Source of the DNA: Clostridia bacterium
GTDB taxonomy: Bacteria; Bacillota_A; Clostridia; Christensenellales; UBA1242
Direction: 5' to 3'
DNA: 5,880 bases
Assembly: GCA_017938565.1 (NCBI GenBank)
Contig: JAGBBI010000261.1
Coordinates: 1 to 5,880, forward strand
Shown here: positions 1 to 5,880 of the stretch, one piece after another
Layout of the letters: every line of letters begins with the position of its first letter
Position numbering within the stretch: position 1 is the first letter of the stretch
Position numbers and translations under genes: made by a program
Notes under the pieces: generated by a model
Databases searched by the model: none
The model's input: only the letters and a program-made list of their open reading frames with translations
What the model was told of the DNA's origin: nothing

Positions 1-1
1 A

Positions 2-448
2 GCATACTTAATTTATAGCATTATATCGGAGTTAGTTTATAAGCGGGCGATATTAAAACTACAAAAACAGGTGCTTAATGGTGAAAGGTTGTTGACAGAT
101 ATTATCTGTATCAAACATAAAGTAGGTTATGGGCTTGCAAGGAAAAAGAAATTGGAAGTTCTTGCAATGGCTCCAATTGAGCTAAAGACAACTTACTTAT
201 CGCTTTTATGGGAGAATGGAAGTGCACCAAATTCAATCAGAAAGCACTATTTAAGGAAAAATATATATTTAAGTATTTACGCTGAATACAATGAATTAAA
301 TCGAAGTGTTGCATTGATGTATAAAGATGGTGTTAATGAAAAAGCAATAGCAAGTTATTATTTGGAAAGAAAAAACGTAATAGCAGAAAAAGAAGCAAGA
401 TATAATAGCAAGTTAAAGAAAATAAAATTGACAAAATTTAAAAAGTGA
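2..448 (+). CDS. Unrecognised basic protein, 5' end outside window, with two HTH-like repeat units
   Basis: The frame is open from the left edge (first full codon at base 2) to TGA at 446-448, giving 148 visible residues. A GTG at 71 could start a 125-residue protein, but no Shine-Dalgarno precedes it and the frame continues upstream, so I treat the gene as 5'-partial. I do not recognise the family. The first residues (AYLIYSIISELVY) are hydrophobic and could be the end of a membrane helix or a buried helix. Visible residues 68-97 and 105-135 align with each other and share the pattern L-aromatic-x-(N/D)-G-x5-I-x3-Y-L-x-R-K-N, ending A-x-Y-N. This resembles the helix-turn-helix of resolvases and transposases, which suggests DNA binding but does not prove it. 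The C-terminus is lysine-rich (KKIKLTKFKK). It lies 32 bp before gpmI on the same strand, but gpmI has its own promoter, so a functional link is not implied. Confidence is high that it is coding and low for any function. Confidence 0.7.
   Translation, partial: AYLIYSIISELVYKRAILKLQKQVLNGERLLTDIICIKHKVGYGLARKKKLEVLAMAPIELKTTYLSLLWENGSAPNSIRKHYLRKNIYLSIYAEYNELNRSVALMYKDGVNEKAIASYYLERKNVIAEKEARYNSKLKKIKLTKFKK
203..406 (+). repeat. Diverged tandem protein repeat (two ~30-residue units, 203-292 and 314-406)
   Basis: Unit 1 (203-292) begins LLWENG and ends AEYN. Unit 2 (314-406) begins LMYKDG and ends ARYN. With a one-residue gap, 11 of about 30 positions are identical: L, G, I, Y, L, R, K, N, A, Y, N. 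Several others are conservative (W/Y, N/D, L/M, H/Y, I/V). The units start 111 bp (37 codons) apart. The DNA is no longer clearly similar, so any duplication is old. The stretch just before unit 1, around NGERLLTDI and GLARKKKLEVL, may be a more degenerate third copy, but this is weak. Confidence 0.5.
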
Positions 449-456
449 AATAGAAT
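428..456 (+). promoter_or_regulatory. Sigma-A-type promoter for gpmI
   Basis: An exact -35 TTGACA lies at 428-433, followed by a 17-bp spacer and a -10 TAGAAT at 451-456 (five of six consensus bases). The expected transcription start is near 463, giving a leader of only about 18 nt that holds the Shine-Dalgarno and no room for a riboswitch. The -35 sits inside the last codons of the upstream gene, so gpmI can be transcribed independently of it. Confidence 0.72.
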
Positions 457-467
457 ATAAGGCGATT

Positions 468-473
468 AAGGAG
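468..473 (+). promoter_or_regulatory. Shine-Dalgarno of gpmI
   Basis: AAGGAG lies 7 nt before the ATG at 481. It is the strongest ribosome binding site in the window and fixes the gpmI start. Confidence 0.85.
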
Positions 474-480
474 AAGCATA

Positions 481-2004
481 ATGAAAAAAACAAAAGCAAT
501 TATAATATTAGATGGACTAGGCGAGTCTGAAAAAATTGATGGAAATGCAGTAAAAACTGCGAAAATGGAAGTTTTTGAAAATTTAAAAAAAGAATACCCT
601 TCGACTTTAATTGAAGCAAGCGGCCTTGCTGTTGGCCTCCCAGAAGGGCAAATGGGAAATAGTGAAGTTGGACACTTAAACATTGGTAGTGGTAGAATTG
701 TATATCAAGACAGTACTGCAATATCGAAGTCTATTGAAGATGGAAGTTTTTATAATAATAGTGCAATGGCAACTGCCGTCGAGAATTGTAAAAAATATAA
801 TTCAGCATTGCATATTGTAGGCTTGTTAAGTGATGGTGGAGTTCACTCAAAACTTGAGCATTGCTTTGCGTGTTTAGAATTGGCCAAAAAAAATAAACTG
901 GATAAAGTTTATGTGCATTGTATAACTGATGGCAGAGATGTGTCTCCGACAAGTTCATTAACCTATCTAAACAAATTGCAAGATAAGATCAACGAATTAG
1001 GGGTTGGAGAGATTGCAACCATTATTGGAAGATTTTATATCATGGACAGAGATAATCGCTGGGAAAGGGTTGAGAAGGGCTATAATCTCGTAGTTCAAGG
1101 GGAAGGAAAAAAGTTTAGTAATTTTAAAGAGGCAATAAACTTAAGTTATTCAAATGACATAACAGACGAATTTATGCTACCTACCATTATTGGCGATTAT
1201 AAAGGCATGAACAACCATGACTCAGTAATATTTTTTAATTACAGAACAGATAGGGCAAGAGAAATCACACGTTCTATAATTTTTGATGACTTTACTATGT
1301 TTGAAAGGAAGACCGTTTTGAAAGATTTATGTTACGTTTGTATGACGCAGTATGATGCATCTTTTGAAAATTGTTTAGTAGCGTTTCCTCCTCAGACATT
1401 AACAAATACACTAGGTGAGTATTTGGCAAACAATGGATTAACACAGGCAAGAATTGCTGAAACTGAAAAATATGCCCATGTTACATTTTTCTTTAATGGC
1501 GGTGTAGAGTCTCCAAATAAGTACGAAGAACGAATATTGGTTGCAAGCCCAAAAGTTGAAACATATGATTTACAACCTGAAATGAGCGCTTATGAGGTTA
1601 CAGAGAAAGCATTAGAAGTTTTAGATGAAGGTGTTGATGTTTTAATACTTAACTATGCAAATTGTGATATGGTTGGCCATACCGGTAATTTTGAAGCAAC
1701 CCAAAAAGCAGTTAAAGCGGTAGATGAGTGTCTTGGTAAAATTTTAAGCAAGATAAAAGAATGTGGCGGAAGTGCCATTGTTACAGCAGACCACGGGAAT
1801 GCTGAGAAAATGGTTATGGAAGACGGTTCGGTTTGTACATCACACACAACAAATTTAGTTCCATTTATATTGGTAGATGAGGATTATAGAGGACATCAAC
1901 TATATAAAGATGGTAAATTGTGCGATATTGCGCCGACACTTCTAGAATTATTACACTTGCCTCAACCTGAAGAGATGACAGGGAAATCTCTAATTAAGCA
2001 TTAA
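481..2004 (+). CDS. gpmI: 2,3-bisphosphoglycerate-independent phosphoglycerate mutase
   Basis: This cytoplasmic glycolysis and gluconeogenesis enzyme interconverts 3- and 2-phosphoglycerate through a phosphoserine intermediate at a two-metal, usually Mn2+, site. At 507 residues it has the normal family length. Metal and catalytic residues seen by comparison with the known Bacillus enzyme are D11 (ILDGLG), the nucleophile S61 in GQMGNSEVGHLN, D396 and H400 (CDMVGH), D437 and H438 (TADHGN) and H455 (TSHTT). Substrate-binding residues seen are H122, R152-D153 (DGRD), R184, R190, R255 and R258 (NYRTDRAR) and K330. The phosphatase-like domain is split around the inserted phosphotransferase domain (roughly residues 75-305), as usual. 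All key residues are present, so it should be active. One oddity is C395 where the family usually has proline (NPDMVGH). It has its own promoter and Shine-Dalgarno upstream. Its stop overlaps the stop of the convergent PBP gene, and its terminator lies inside that gene. Confidence 0.97.
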   Translation: MKKTKAIIILDGLGESEKIDGNAVKTAKMEVFENLKKEYPSTLIEASGLAVGLPEGQMGNSEVGHLNIGSGRIVYQDSTAISKSIEDGSFYNNSAMATAVENCKKYNSALHIVGLLSDGGVHSKLEHCFACLELAKKNKLDKVYVHCITDGRDVSPTSSLTYLNKLQDKINELGVGEIATIIGRFYIMDRDNRWERVEKGYNLVVQGEGKKFSNFKEAINLSYSNDITDEFMLPTIIGDYKGMNNHDSVIFFNYRTDRAREITRSIIFDDFTMFERKTVLKDLCYVCMTQYDASFENCLVAFPPQTLTNTLGEYLANNGLTQARIAETEKYAHVTFFFNGGVESPNKYEERILVASPKVETYDLQPEMSAYEVTEKALEVLDEGVDVLILNYANCDMVGHTGNFEATQKAVKAVDECLGKILSKIKECGGSAIVTADHGNAEKMVMEDGSVCTSHTTNLVPFILVDEDYRGHQLYKDGKLCDIAPTLLELLHLPQPEEMTGKSLIKH

Positions 2005-4043
2005 TAAAACCTAACTTTAAATAAAGAGTCGGAGTTGTTGACAAAGTCAACTATTTCGGCTTTTTTTGTGTCTATTTGGGGCGTAGGTTTAGGTTGTGGC
2101 AAATTGTTTATATTAAATATCTCTGATAATGTTTTTGTGGATGTATCGTCAGCCAAAAAAATTTGATGATTTTCGTTATATTCATTTTTATCGATGTCAA
2201 CATGGATTAAATTACTTGGCATTTCAAAATCTGATGGGGTGTTGTTTGTGTAGAGATGTTCAAATAGCTCTTTTACAAAAAGCGTAGGATAGGTACTGCC
2301 TTTAATTGTATCGTGCATTGACCCATCGAGTCCTGTAGTATTTCCAATCCAACACACAGCGGTATGTTCGGTTGTAAATGAGGCATTCCATGCATCCATA
2401 TTAGATTCGTTTGTTGCATTTGTTCCAGTTTTGGAAGCAATAAAATTCCCTACATTTTTAATTTTTCTGCCAGTACCGTAATTTGCCACACTTTTTAACA
2501 TATCGGTTAGAATATATGCTGTTTCTTCACTCATTACTTGATTAGATTGTCCACTATTTTCATATACGATTTTGTCGTCTATCGTAATAGATTTCACAAA
2601 GGTAGGTTTAACAAAACTTCCACCACGTGCAATTGTTACATAACTTCCTGCAAGTTCTGATATAGTTATTCCATCTGTAAAGCCTCCAAGGGCAATGGCA
2701 AGGTTGTTATCGTTTTCACTAAAAACAATTCCACTATTTTCTGCGAATTGCTTAGCTTTTGATAAACCTACTTCATTTAATAATTTAACAGCAGGGATAT
2801 TTGTGCTTCTGACGACATTATCTCTAAGACTTGTGTAGCCGTAATATAGTTTTGTGGCGTTGTGTGGGGTATAACCCTCAATATTAATAGGTTCATCTAA
2901 AATTAAAGAGCAAGGAACATAATTGTTATATTCTATGGCTGGGCCATAAACTAAAATTGGTTTAATTGTGCTTGCCGGCTGTCGCCTAAGTTCCATTAAA
3001 TTAAATTTACTATTACCAGCTAATGCTATTATGCCACCTGTGTCATTGTCTATCACAATAGTTGAGATGTCTGGTTCTATATTATTTTTGTTTTTAACCA
3101 CATATTTTCTTGAAGTTATCATATCTTCGGCTTTGGCTTGCAATTCTTCGTTAAGGTAGGTTGAAATTATAATTTTCTTATCGCTTGGAATTTCATTAAC
3201 ACCAAGAATTGCGCAGGCTTCTTTTATCGCATAACTCATATAATTACTGAAGTTAGTGGATGCTTTATTGATTTCAATATTATCTAGTTCTCGACTTGCT
3301 AAGACCTTCTCGTCTTCGGAAATAAATTCTTGTTGTTGCATTAATGACAGCACTAATTTTCCTTTTTTGATTGCAACATCAAGATTTACTATTGGGTTAA
3401 ATGAGCTTGGAGCAGATATTATTCCTGCGAGAAGAGCACTTTCAGCAAGGCTTAGTTCATCTGCACTTTTATTAAAATAAAGCATACTTGCACTTTGGAT
3501 ACCATAACAGTTGTTGCCAAAATAAATTGTATTTAAATACATTTCAAGAATGTCGTCTTTTGTGTAGTTGTTTTCAAGCTCGGTGGCTAGCTTTATTTCA
3601 GTAAGTTTTCTTTCTATGGTACGCTCGCTATTAGTATGAGTATTTTTTATAAGTTGCTGTGATATTGTTGAGCCCCCTTCAACAATTCCGCTAGAAAGTA
3701 TATTGTTTTTTAGTGCTCCAAAAATTCTTATTAAATCATTGCCTTTATGTTTATAAAACCGTTTATCTTCTTTTGCAATAAAAGCGTTAATAGTGTATGG
3801 CTGTAAACTATTTAATTTTACTTCAGATGAGATAGATGAGATTTGGTTTCCATCGAAGCTTGAAAATGCTGTATTTTTAATATTACTTGTCAAATTTCCG
3901 TGATTAAGGGTTTTCTCTTTTGTAATAGAGTGAAATATGCAAAAGCAGGTTAATATGCCCAAAACGCATAAAATTATACTTGAAACTGCAACATATTTAA
4001 TTATCTTTTTACCCTTGCCACTCTTCATAATCTTAGTATTCAT
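2001..4043 (-). CDS. Class A penicillin-binding protein (peptidoglycan glycosyltransferase/DD-transpeptidase)
   Basis: This bifunctional membrane enzyme polymerises lipid II into glycan strands and cross-links the stem peptides outside the cytoplasmic membrane. It has 680 residues. A short basic cytoplasmic N-terminus is followed by one membrane segment at about 14-40. The GT51 glycosyltransferase domain (about 75-230) has every motif: EDKRFYKHKGND with catalytic E92, GGSTISQQLIKN (123-134), RTIERKLTEIKL with E149, ILEMYLNTIYFG (165-176) and LAESALLAGIISAP (199-212). The transpeptidase domain (about 325-595) has S358-T-I-K361 in RRQPASTIKP, S413-T-N415 and K538-T-G540. A tail of about 80 residues follows, with a PQPKPTPQ segment, and its last codons overlap the gpmI terminator. 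Both activities look intact. The ATG at 4043 has no visible Shine-Dalgarno; the next Met (codon 6) is no better, and both keep the membrane segment. Which PBP paralogue this is (vegetative or sporulation type) cannot be told here. Confidence 0.95.
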   Translation of the reverse strand: MNTKIMKSGKGKKIIKYVAVSSIILCVLGILTCFCIFHSITKEKTLNHGNLTSNIKNTAFSSFDGNQISSISSEVKLNSLQPYTINAFIAKEDKRFYKHKGNDLIRIFGALKNNILSSGIVEGGSTISQQLIKNTHTNSERTIERKLTEIKLATELENNYTKDDILEMYLNTIYFGNNCYGIQSASMLYFNKSADELSLAESALLAGIISAPSSFNPIVNLDVAIKKGKLVLSLMQQQEFISEDEKVLASRELDNIEINKASTNFSNYMSYAIKEACAILGVNEIPSDKKIIISTYLNEELQAKAEDMITSRKYVVKNKNNIEPDISTIVIDNDTGGIIALAGNSKFNLMELRRQPASTIKPILVYGPAIEYNNYVPCSLILDEPINIEGYTPHNATKLYYGYTSLRDNVVRSTNIPAVKLLNEVGLSKAKQFAENSGIVFSENDNNLAIALGGFTDGITISELAGSYVTIARGGSFVKPTFVKSITIDDKIVYENSGQSNQVMSEETAYILTDMLKSVANYGTGRKIKNVGNFIASKTGTNATNESNMDAWNASFTTEHTAVCWIGNTTGLDGSMHDTIKGSTYPTLFVKELFEHLYTNNTPSDFEMPSNLIHVDIDKNEYNENHQIFLADDTSTKTLSEIFNINNLPQPKPTPQIDTKKAEIVDFVNNSDSLFKVRFY
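2023..2067 (+). terminator. Intrinsic terminator of gpmI, embedded in the 3' end of the convergent PBP gene
   Basis: A perfect 6-bp stem GTTGAC/GTCAAC (2037-2042 with 2046-2051) closes an AAA loop. After one U-U mismatch (2036/2052) the stem continues down through 2035-2027 paired with 2053-2061, including G-U pairs at 2034/2054, 2032/2056 and 2029/2059. A run of seven T follows at 2061-2067, and A residues at 2023-2025 can pair into it. It starts about 20 bp after the gpmI stop. In minus-strand RNA the G-U pairs become A-C mismatches and the following T-rich stretch is interrupted, so the element is built mainly for the plus direction. Confidence 0.85.
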
Positions 4044-4064
4044 CGATATAAAGTGATTTATTCA

Positions 4065-4093
4065 AAATTAAATATTTTGTTGAAAAATGTCAA
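4065..4093 (-). promoter_or_regulatory. Possible promoter for the class A PBP gene
   Basis: On the minus strand an exact TTGACA reads from 4093 to 4088. A 17-bp spacer leads to TAATTT (4070-4065), which matches only three of six -10 bases, so the call is tentative. If it is real, transcription would start near 4058, leaving a leader of about 15 nt without a Shine-Dalgarno. It overlaps the miaB promoter: its -35 lies within the miaB -35/-10 spacer. Confidence 0.4.
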
Positions 4094-4108
4094 AATTCAT
4101 TGTATAAT
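4080..4108 (+). promoter_or_regulatory. Sigma-A-type promoter for miaB-mutS
   Basis: A -35 TTGAAA (4080-4085, five of six bases) is followed by a 17-bp spacer and a perfect -10 TATAAT (4103-4108). The usual start, 6-7 bases downstream, falls at 4114-4115 (A4115), only 3-4 bases before the miaB ATG at 4118. The miaB transcript would then be nearly leaderless. Confidence 0.75.
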
Positions 4109-4117
4109 ATATCCATT

Positions 4118-5458
4118 ATGGAAAAGAATTTTAAAAATTGGAATTATTTTATTCAAACATTTGGATGTCAAATGAATGTTCACGAAAGTGAAAAAATGGC
4201 AGGAGTGCTAAAAAACTTAGGAATGGGTGAAGCGAAAACTTCAACTGAGGCAGACGTAGTTGTTATTAATACGTGTGCTATTCGTGAGAGTGCCGAAAAA
4301 AAGATTGAAAGCTTTATTGGAAATTTAAAAGCCCCAAAGGCAAAAGGCGTTGTTAAGTGCGTTGTTTTGGTTGGTTGTATGACACAACAAACGGGACGTG
4401 CTGAGTCTATAAAGAAAAAATTTCCTTTTGTAGATTTGATAATTGGAACTATGAATTTGTCTAACTTTAAGGAGTTGTTCTTTAAATGGGCGGACACTAA
4501 TAAATCTCAAATAGAAATATTGGAAACAAGAACAGGAAAAGATATTGACGAAATTAATCGAACAAGTGGTGTTAATGCGTGGGTTAACATTTCTTTTGGT
4601 TGCAACAATTTTTGTACTTATTGTATTGTACCATATGTCAGAGGCAGGGAAATAAGCAGACCTATGCCAGACATAATATCGGAAGTGAAAGCATTACTTG
4701 ATCAGGGTTATAAGCAAATTACATTACTTGGACAAAATGTAAATTCATATGGCAATGATATTGAAGACGAAAGCATAACTTTTGCTAATCTTTTGCGTGA
4801 AATTGATAAGTTAGACTATAAGTTCAGATTACGATTTATGACAAGTCATCCAAAAGACTTGAATGATGATGTAATTAAAGCGATTAAAGAAGGCACTCAT
4901 ATCTGTCATTCGATTCATCTTCCTGCTCAAAGTGGTAGTACCAAGATTTTGAAAGAAATGAATAGAAAATACACAAGGGAACATTATTTTGACCTTGTAT
5001 CAAGAATAAGAGAACAAATTCCTGATGTTGAACTTACAACGGATATTATTGTTGGGTTCCCTGATGAAACAGACGAGGATTTTGAAGATACCTTAAGCCT
5101 AATTCAATTTGCAAGGTATCAACAAATCTTTGGTTTTATCTACAGTAAGCGTCGTGGGACTATTGCCGAAAAAATGCAAAATCAAATACCATTGCCTTTA
5201 AAAAAAGAAAGGTTGGCAAGGTTAATTGAACTTGAAAGAGAAATTGCAAGTGAAATATCTGCAAGTTATGTTGGGAAAACGGTTGAAGTTTTAATTGAAG
5301 GAACTAATAAAAATTATTTGGTAGGTTCAACCGACCAGAATAAGAATGTGAATATCGTTATGCCAGATGACAAAGAAATAGATGAATTGGTTGGTAAGTT
5401 TGTAAATGTAAAGATTACTAATTCAAAACTTACTGTGCTTTATGGAGAGATAATATAA
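4118..5458 (+). CDS. miaB: tRNA-2-methylthio-N6-dimethylallyladenosine synthase (MiaB)
   Basis: This radical-SAM methylthiotransferase converts i6A37 to ms2i6A37 in tRNAs reading UNN codons; the modification supports reading-frame maintenance. I start it at ATG 4118 (446 residues), because the frame's upstream TTG at 4100 overlaps the -10 box of the promoter. The N-terminal UPF0004 domain has the three cysteines of the auxiliary [4Fe-4S] cluster: C17 (FGCQMNVHESE), C53 (INTCAIRE) and C87 (VGCMTQQ). The radical-SAM domain has C162-x3-C166-x2-C169 (FGCNNFCTYC), followed by VPYVRGREISRP. A C-terminal TRAM domain (about 384-446) should bind tRNA. The GCQMN motif separates MiaB from RimO and MtaB. 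The motif usually reading YSPRPGTPA is here YSKRRGTIA. No Shine-Dalgarno is visible before the start. mutS follows after one base, a miaB-mutS order common in Bacillota. Confidence 0.95.
   Translation: MEKNFKNWNYFIQTFGCQMNVHESEKMAGVLKNLGMGEAKTSTEADVVVINTCAIRESAEKKIESFIGNLKAPKAKGVVKCVVLVGCMTQQTGRAESIKKKFPFVDLIIGTMNLSNFKELFFKWADTNKSQIEILETRTGKDIDEINRTSGVNAWVNISFGCNNFCTYCIVPYVRGREISRPMPDIISEVKALLDQGYKQITLLGQNVNSYGNDIEDESITFANLLREIDKLDYKFRLRFMTSHPKDLNDDVIKAIKEGTHICHSIHLPAQSGSTKILKEMNRKYTREHYFDLVSRIREQIPDVELTTDIIVGFPDETDEDFEDTLSLIQFARYQQIFGFIYSKRRGTIAEKMQNQIPLPLKKERLARLIELEREIASEISASYVGKTVEVLIEGTNKNYLVGSTDQNKNVNIVMPDDKEIDELVGKFVNVKITNSKLTVLYGEII
5444..5449 (+). promoter_or_regulatory. Shine-Dalgarno of mutS inside the end of miaB
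   Basis: GGAGAG lies 10 nt before the mutS ATG at 5460 and overlaps the last sense codons of miaB. With a one-base gap between the genes, this points to translational coupling. Confidence 0.65.
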
Positions 5459-5459
5459 A

Positions 5460-5880
5460 ATGCTTATAGATAGGTCAAAATTAACAAAATCAATGCTTAA
5501 ATATGTCGAAACGAAAGACAAAAACCCAGATGCTCTTTTGTTCTATCAACTTGGCGACTTTTATGAAATGTTTTTTGATGATGCAATAATAACTTCGAAG
5601 GTTTTAGATTTAACCTTAACTGGAAAAGATTGTGGACTTCCAGAGCGTGCTCCAATGTGTGGAATACCAATTCATGCAATAGATAACTACCTACCAAAAC
5701 TTGTACAAGCAGGATATAAGGTAGTATTATGCAACCAAGTTTCCGAGCCAAATCCCAAAAGCAAAGAACTTGTTGAACGTGATATTGTAAAAATAGTTAC
5801 AGCGGGAACACTTACTGATAACCTTGACGATAAACGTAACAATTATATAATGAGCGTTGCAAAGCAAAAAGAAAAAATTG
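5460..5880 (+). CDS. mutS: DNA mismatch repair protein MutS, N-terminal part (cut by window end)
   Basis: MutS scans DNA as a dimer, recognises mismatches and small loops, and recruits MutL. Only the first 140 codons are present, covering the mismatch-recognition domain I. Residues FYQLGDFYEMFFDDA (28-42) carry the Phe-x-Glu motif, F34 and E36, which stacks on and hydrogen-bonds to the mismatched base in MutS1 proteins. This argues for a true repair MutS and not MutS2. Further family landmarks are APMCGIPIHAIDNYLPKLV (64-82), LCNQVSEP (90-97) and VERDIVKIVTAGT (105-117). The usual CEQ and TPGT of these motifs read CNQ and TAGT here. The ATG at 5460 is set by the upstream GGAGAG and the one-base gap to the miaB stop. 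The clamp, lever and ATPase domains lie beyond the window. Confidence 0.95.
   Translation, partial: MLIDRSKLTKSMLKYVETKDKNPDALLFYQLGDFYEMFFDDAIITSKVLDLTLTGKDCGLPERAPMCGIPIHAIDNYLPKLVQAGYKVVLCNQVSEPNPKSKELVERDIVKIVTAGTLTDNLDDKRNNYIMSVAKQKEKI

Noticed and set aside
71..73. GTG as the true start of the first gene
   Set aside because: There is no Shine-Dalgarno and the same frame stays open to the window edge, so an upstream start is more likely.
95..109. Perfect inverted repeat ACAGATA-T-TATCTGT that could be an operator, next to a TTGACA at 92-97
   Set aside because: It lies within an open coding frame, the best -10 at a sensible distance (CATAAA) is weak, and a 7-bp palindrome in AT-rich DNA can arise by chance.
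3256..3480. 74-codon plus-strand reading frame inside the PBP gene
   Set aside because: It is antisense to the conserved glycosyltransferase region and the region that follows it, with no ribosome binding site and no recognisable protein features; it is a shadow frame.
3927..3990. Possible lipobox in the PBP N-terminus (cysteines at residues 26, 33 and 35)
   Set aside because: The residues before the cysteines do not fit a lipobox, and class A PBPs are anchored by an uncleaved membrane helix.
4059..4064. TGAATA on the minus strand as a sporulation sigma-F/G type -35 for the PBP gene
   Set aside because: No matching -10 (CATAxTA-like) lies at the right spacing before the start codon.
4100..4102. 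TTG as the miaB start, giving six extra residues
   Set aside because: It overlaps the -10 region, lies upstream of the expected transcription start and has no Shine-Dalgarno; ATG at 4118 fits the family N-terminus better.
4180..4497. 105-codon minus-strand reading frame inside miaB
   Set aside because: It is antisense to the conserved UPF0004 domain, and its composition mirrors miaB codons; it is a shadow frame.
5497..5751. 84-codon minus-strand reading frame inside mutS
   Set aside because: It is fully antisense to MutS domain I, with no supporting signals.

Overview
This window is an AT-rich stretch of bacterial chromosome holding housekeeping genes. The gene families suggest a low-GC Bacillota, most likely of the Clostridia type. 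The pointers are the miaB-mutS pair in that order, a cofactor-independent (Mn-dependent) phosphoglycerate mutase, a class A penicillin-binding protein, sigma-A-like promoters and AAGGAG-type ribosome binding sites. Genus cannot be read from this. Several normally conserved positions in GpmI, MiaB and MutS are changed, which fits a divergent, perhaps uncultivated lineage. Tryptophans are written TGG and reading frames end in TGA or TAA, so the standard code applies.

Layout: (1) 2-448, plus strand: the 3' part of an unrecognised basic protein whose frame is still open at the left edge. It contains two similar copies of a roughly 30-residue unit resembling a helix-turn-helix. (2) 481-2004, plus: gpmI, with its own strong promoter whose -35 lies inside the end of gene 1, and a good Shine-Dalgarno. 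(3) 2001-4043, minus: a complete bifunctional class A PBP, convergent with gpmI. The two stop codons interlock in a TTAA, and the gpmI terminator hairpin lies inside the last codons of the PBP gene. (4) 4044-4117: a 74-bp divergent intergenic region with overlapping promoter elements facing both ways and no clear Shine-Dalgarno for either gene. (5) 4118-5458, plus: miaB. (6) 5460 to the right edge, plus: the first 140 codons of mutS, one base after the miaB stop, so the two form an operon.

The genes serve glycolysis (GpmI), cell-wall synthesis (PBP), tRNA modification (MiaB) and mismatch repair (MutS); only miaB-mutS is a recognised conserved pair. I see no mobile element, CRISPR array, rRNA, tRNA or phage gene, and no convincing new multi-gene system. 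The points most worth a second look are the repeat-containing unknown protein, the terminator embedded in coding sequence with a strand bias in its pairing, and the predicted near-leaderless miaB transcript from a compact divergent promoter.
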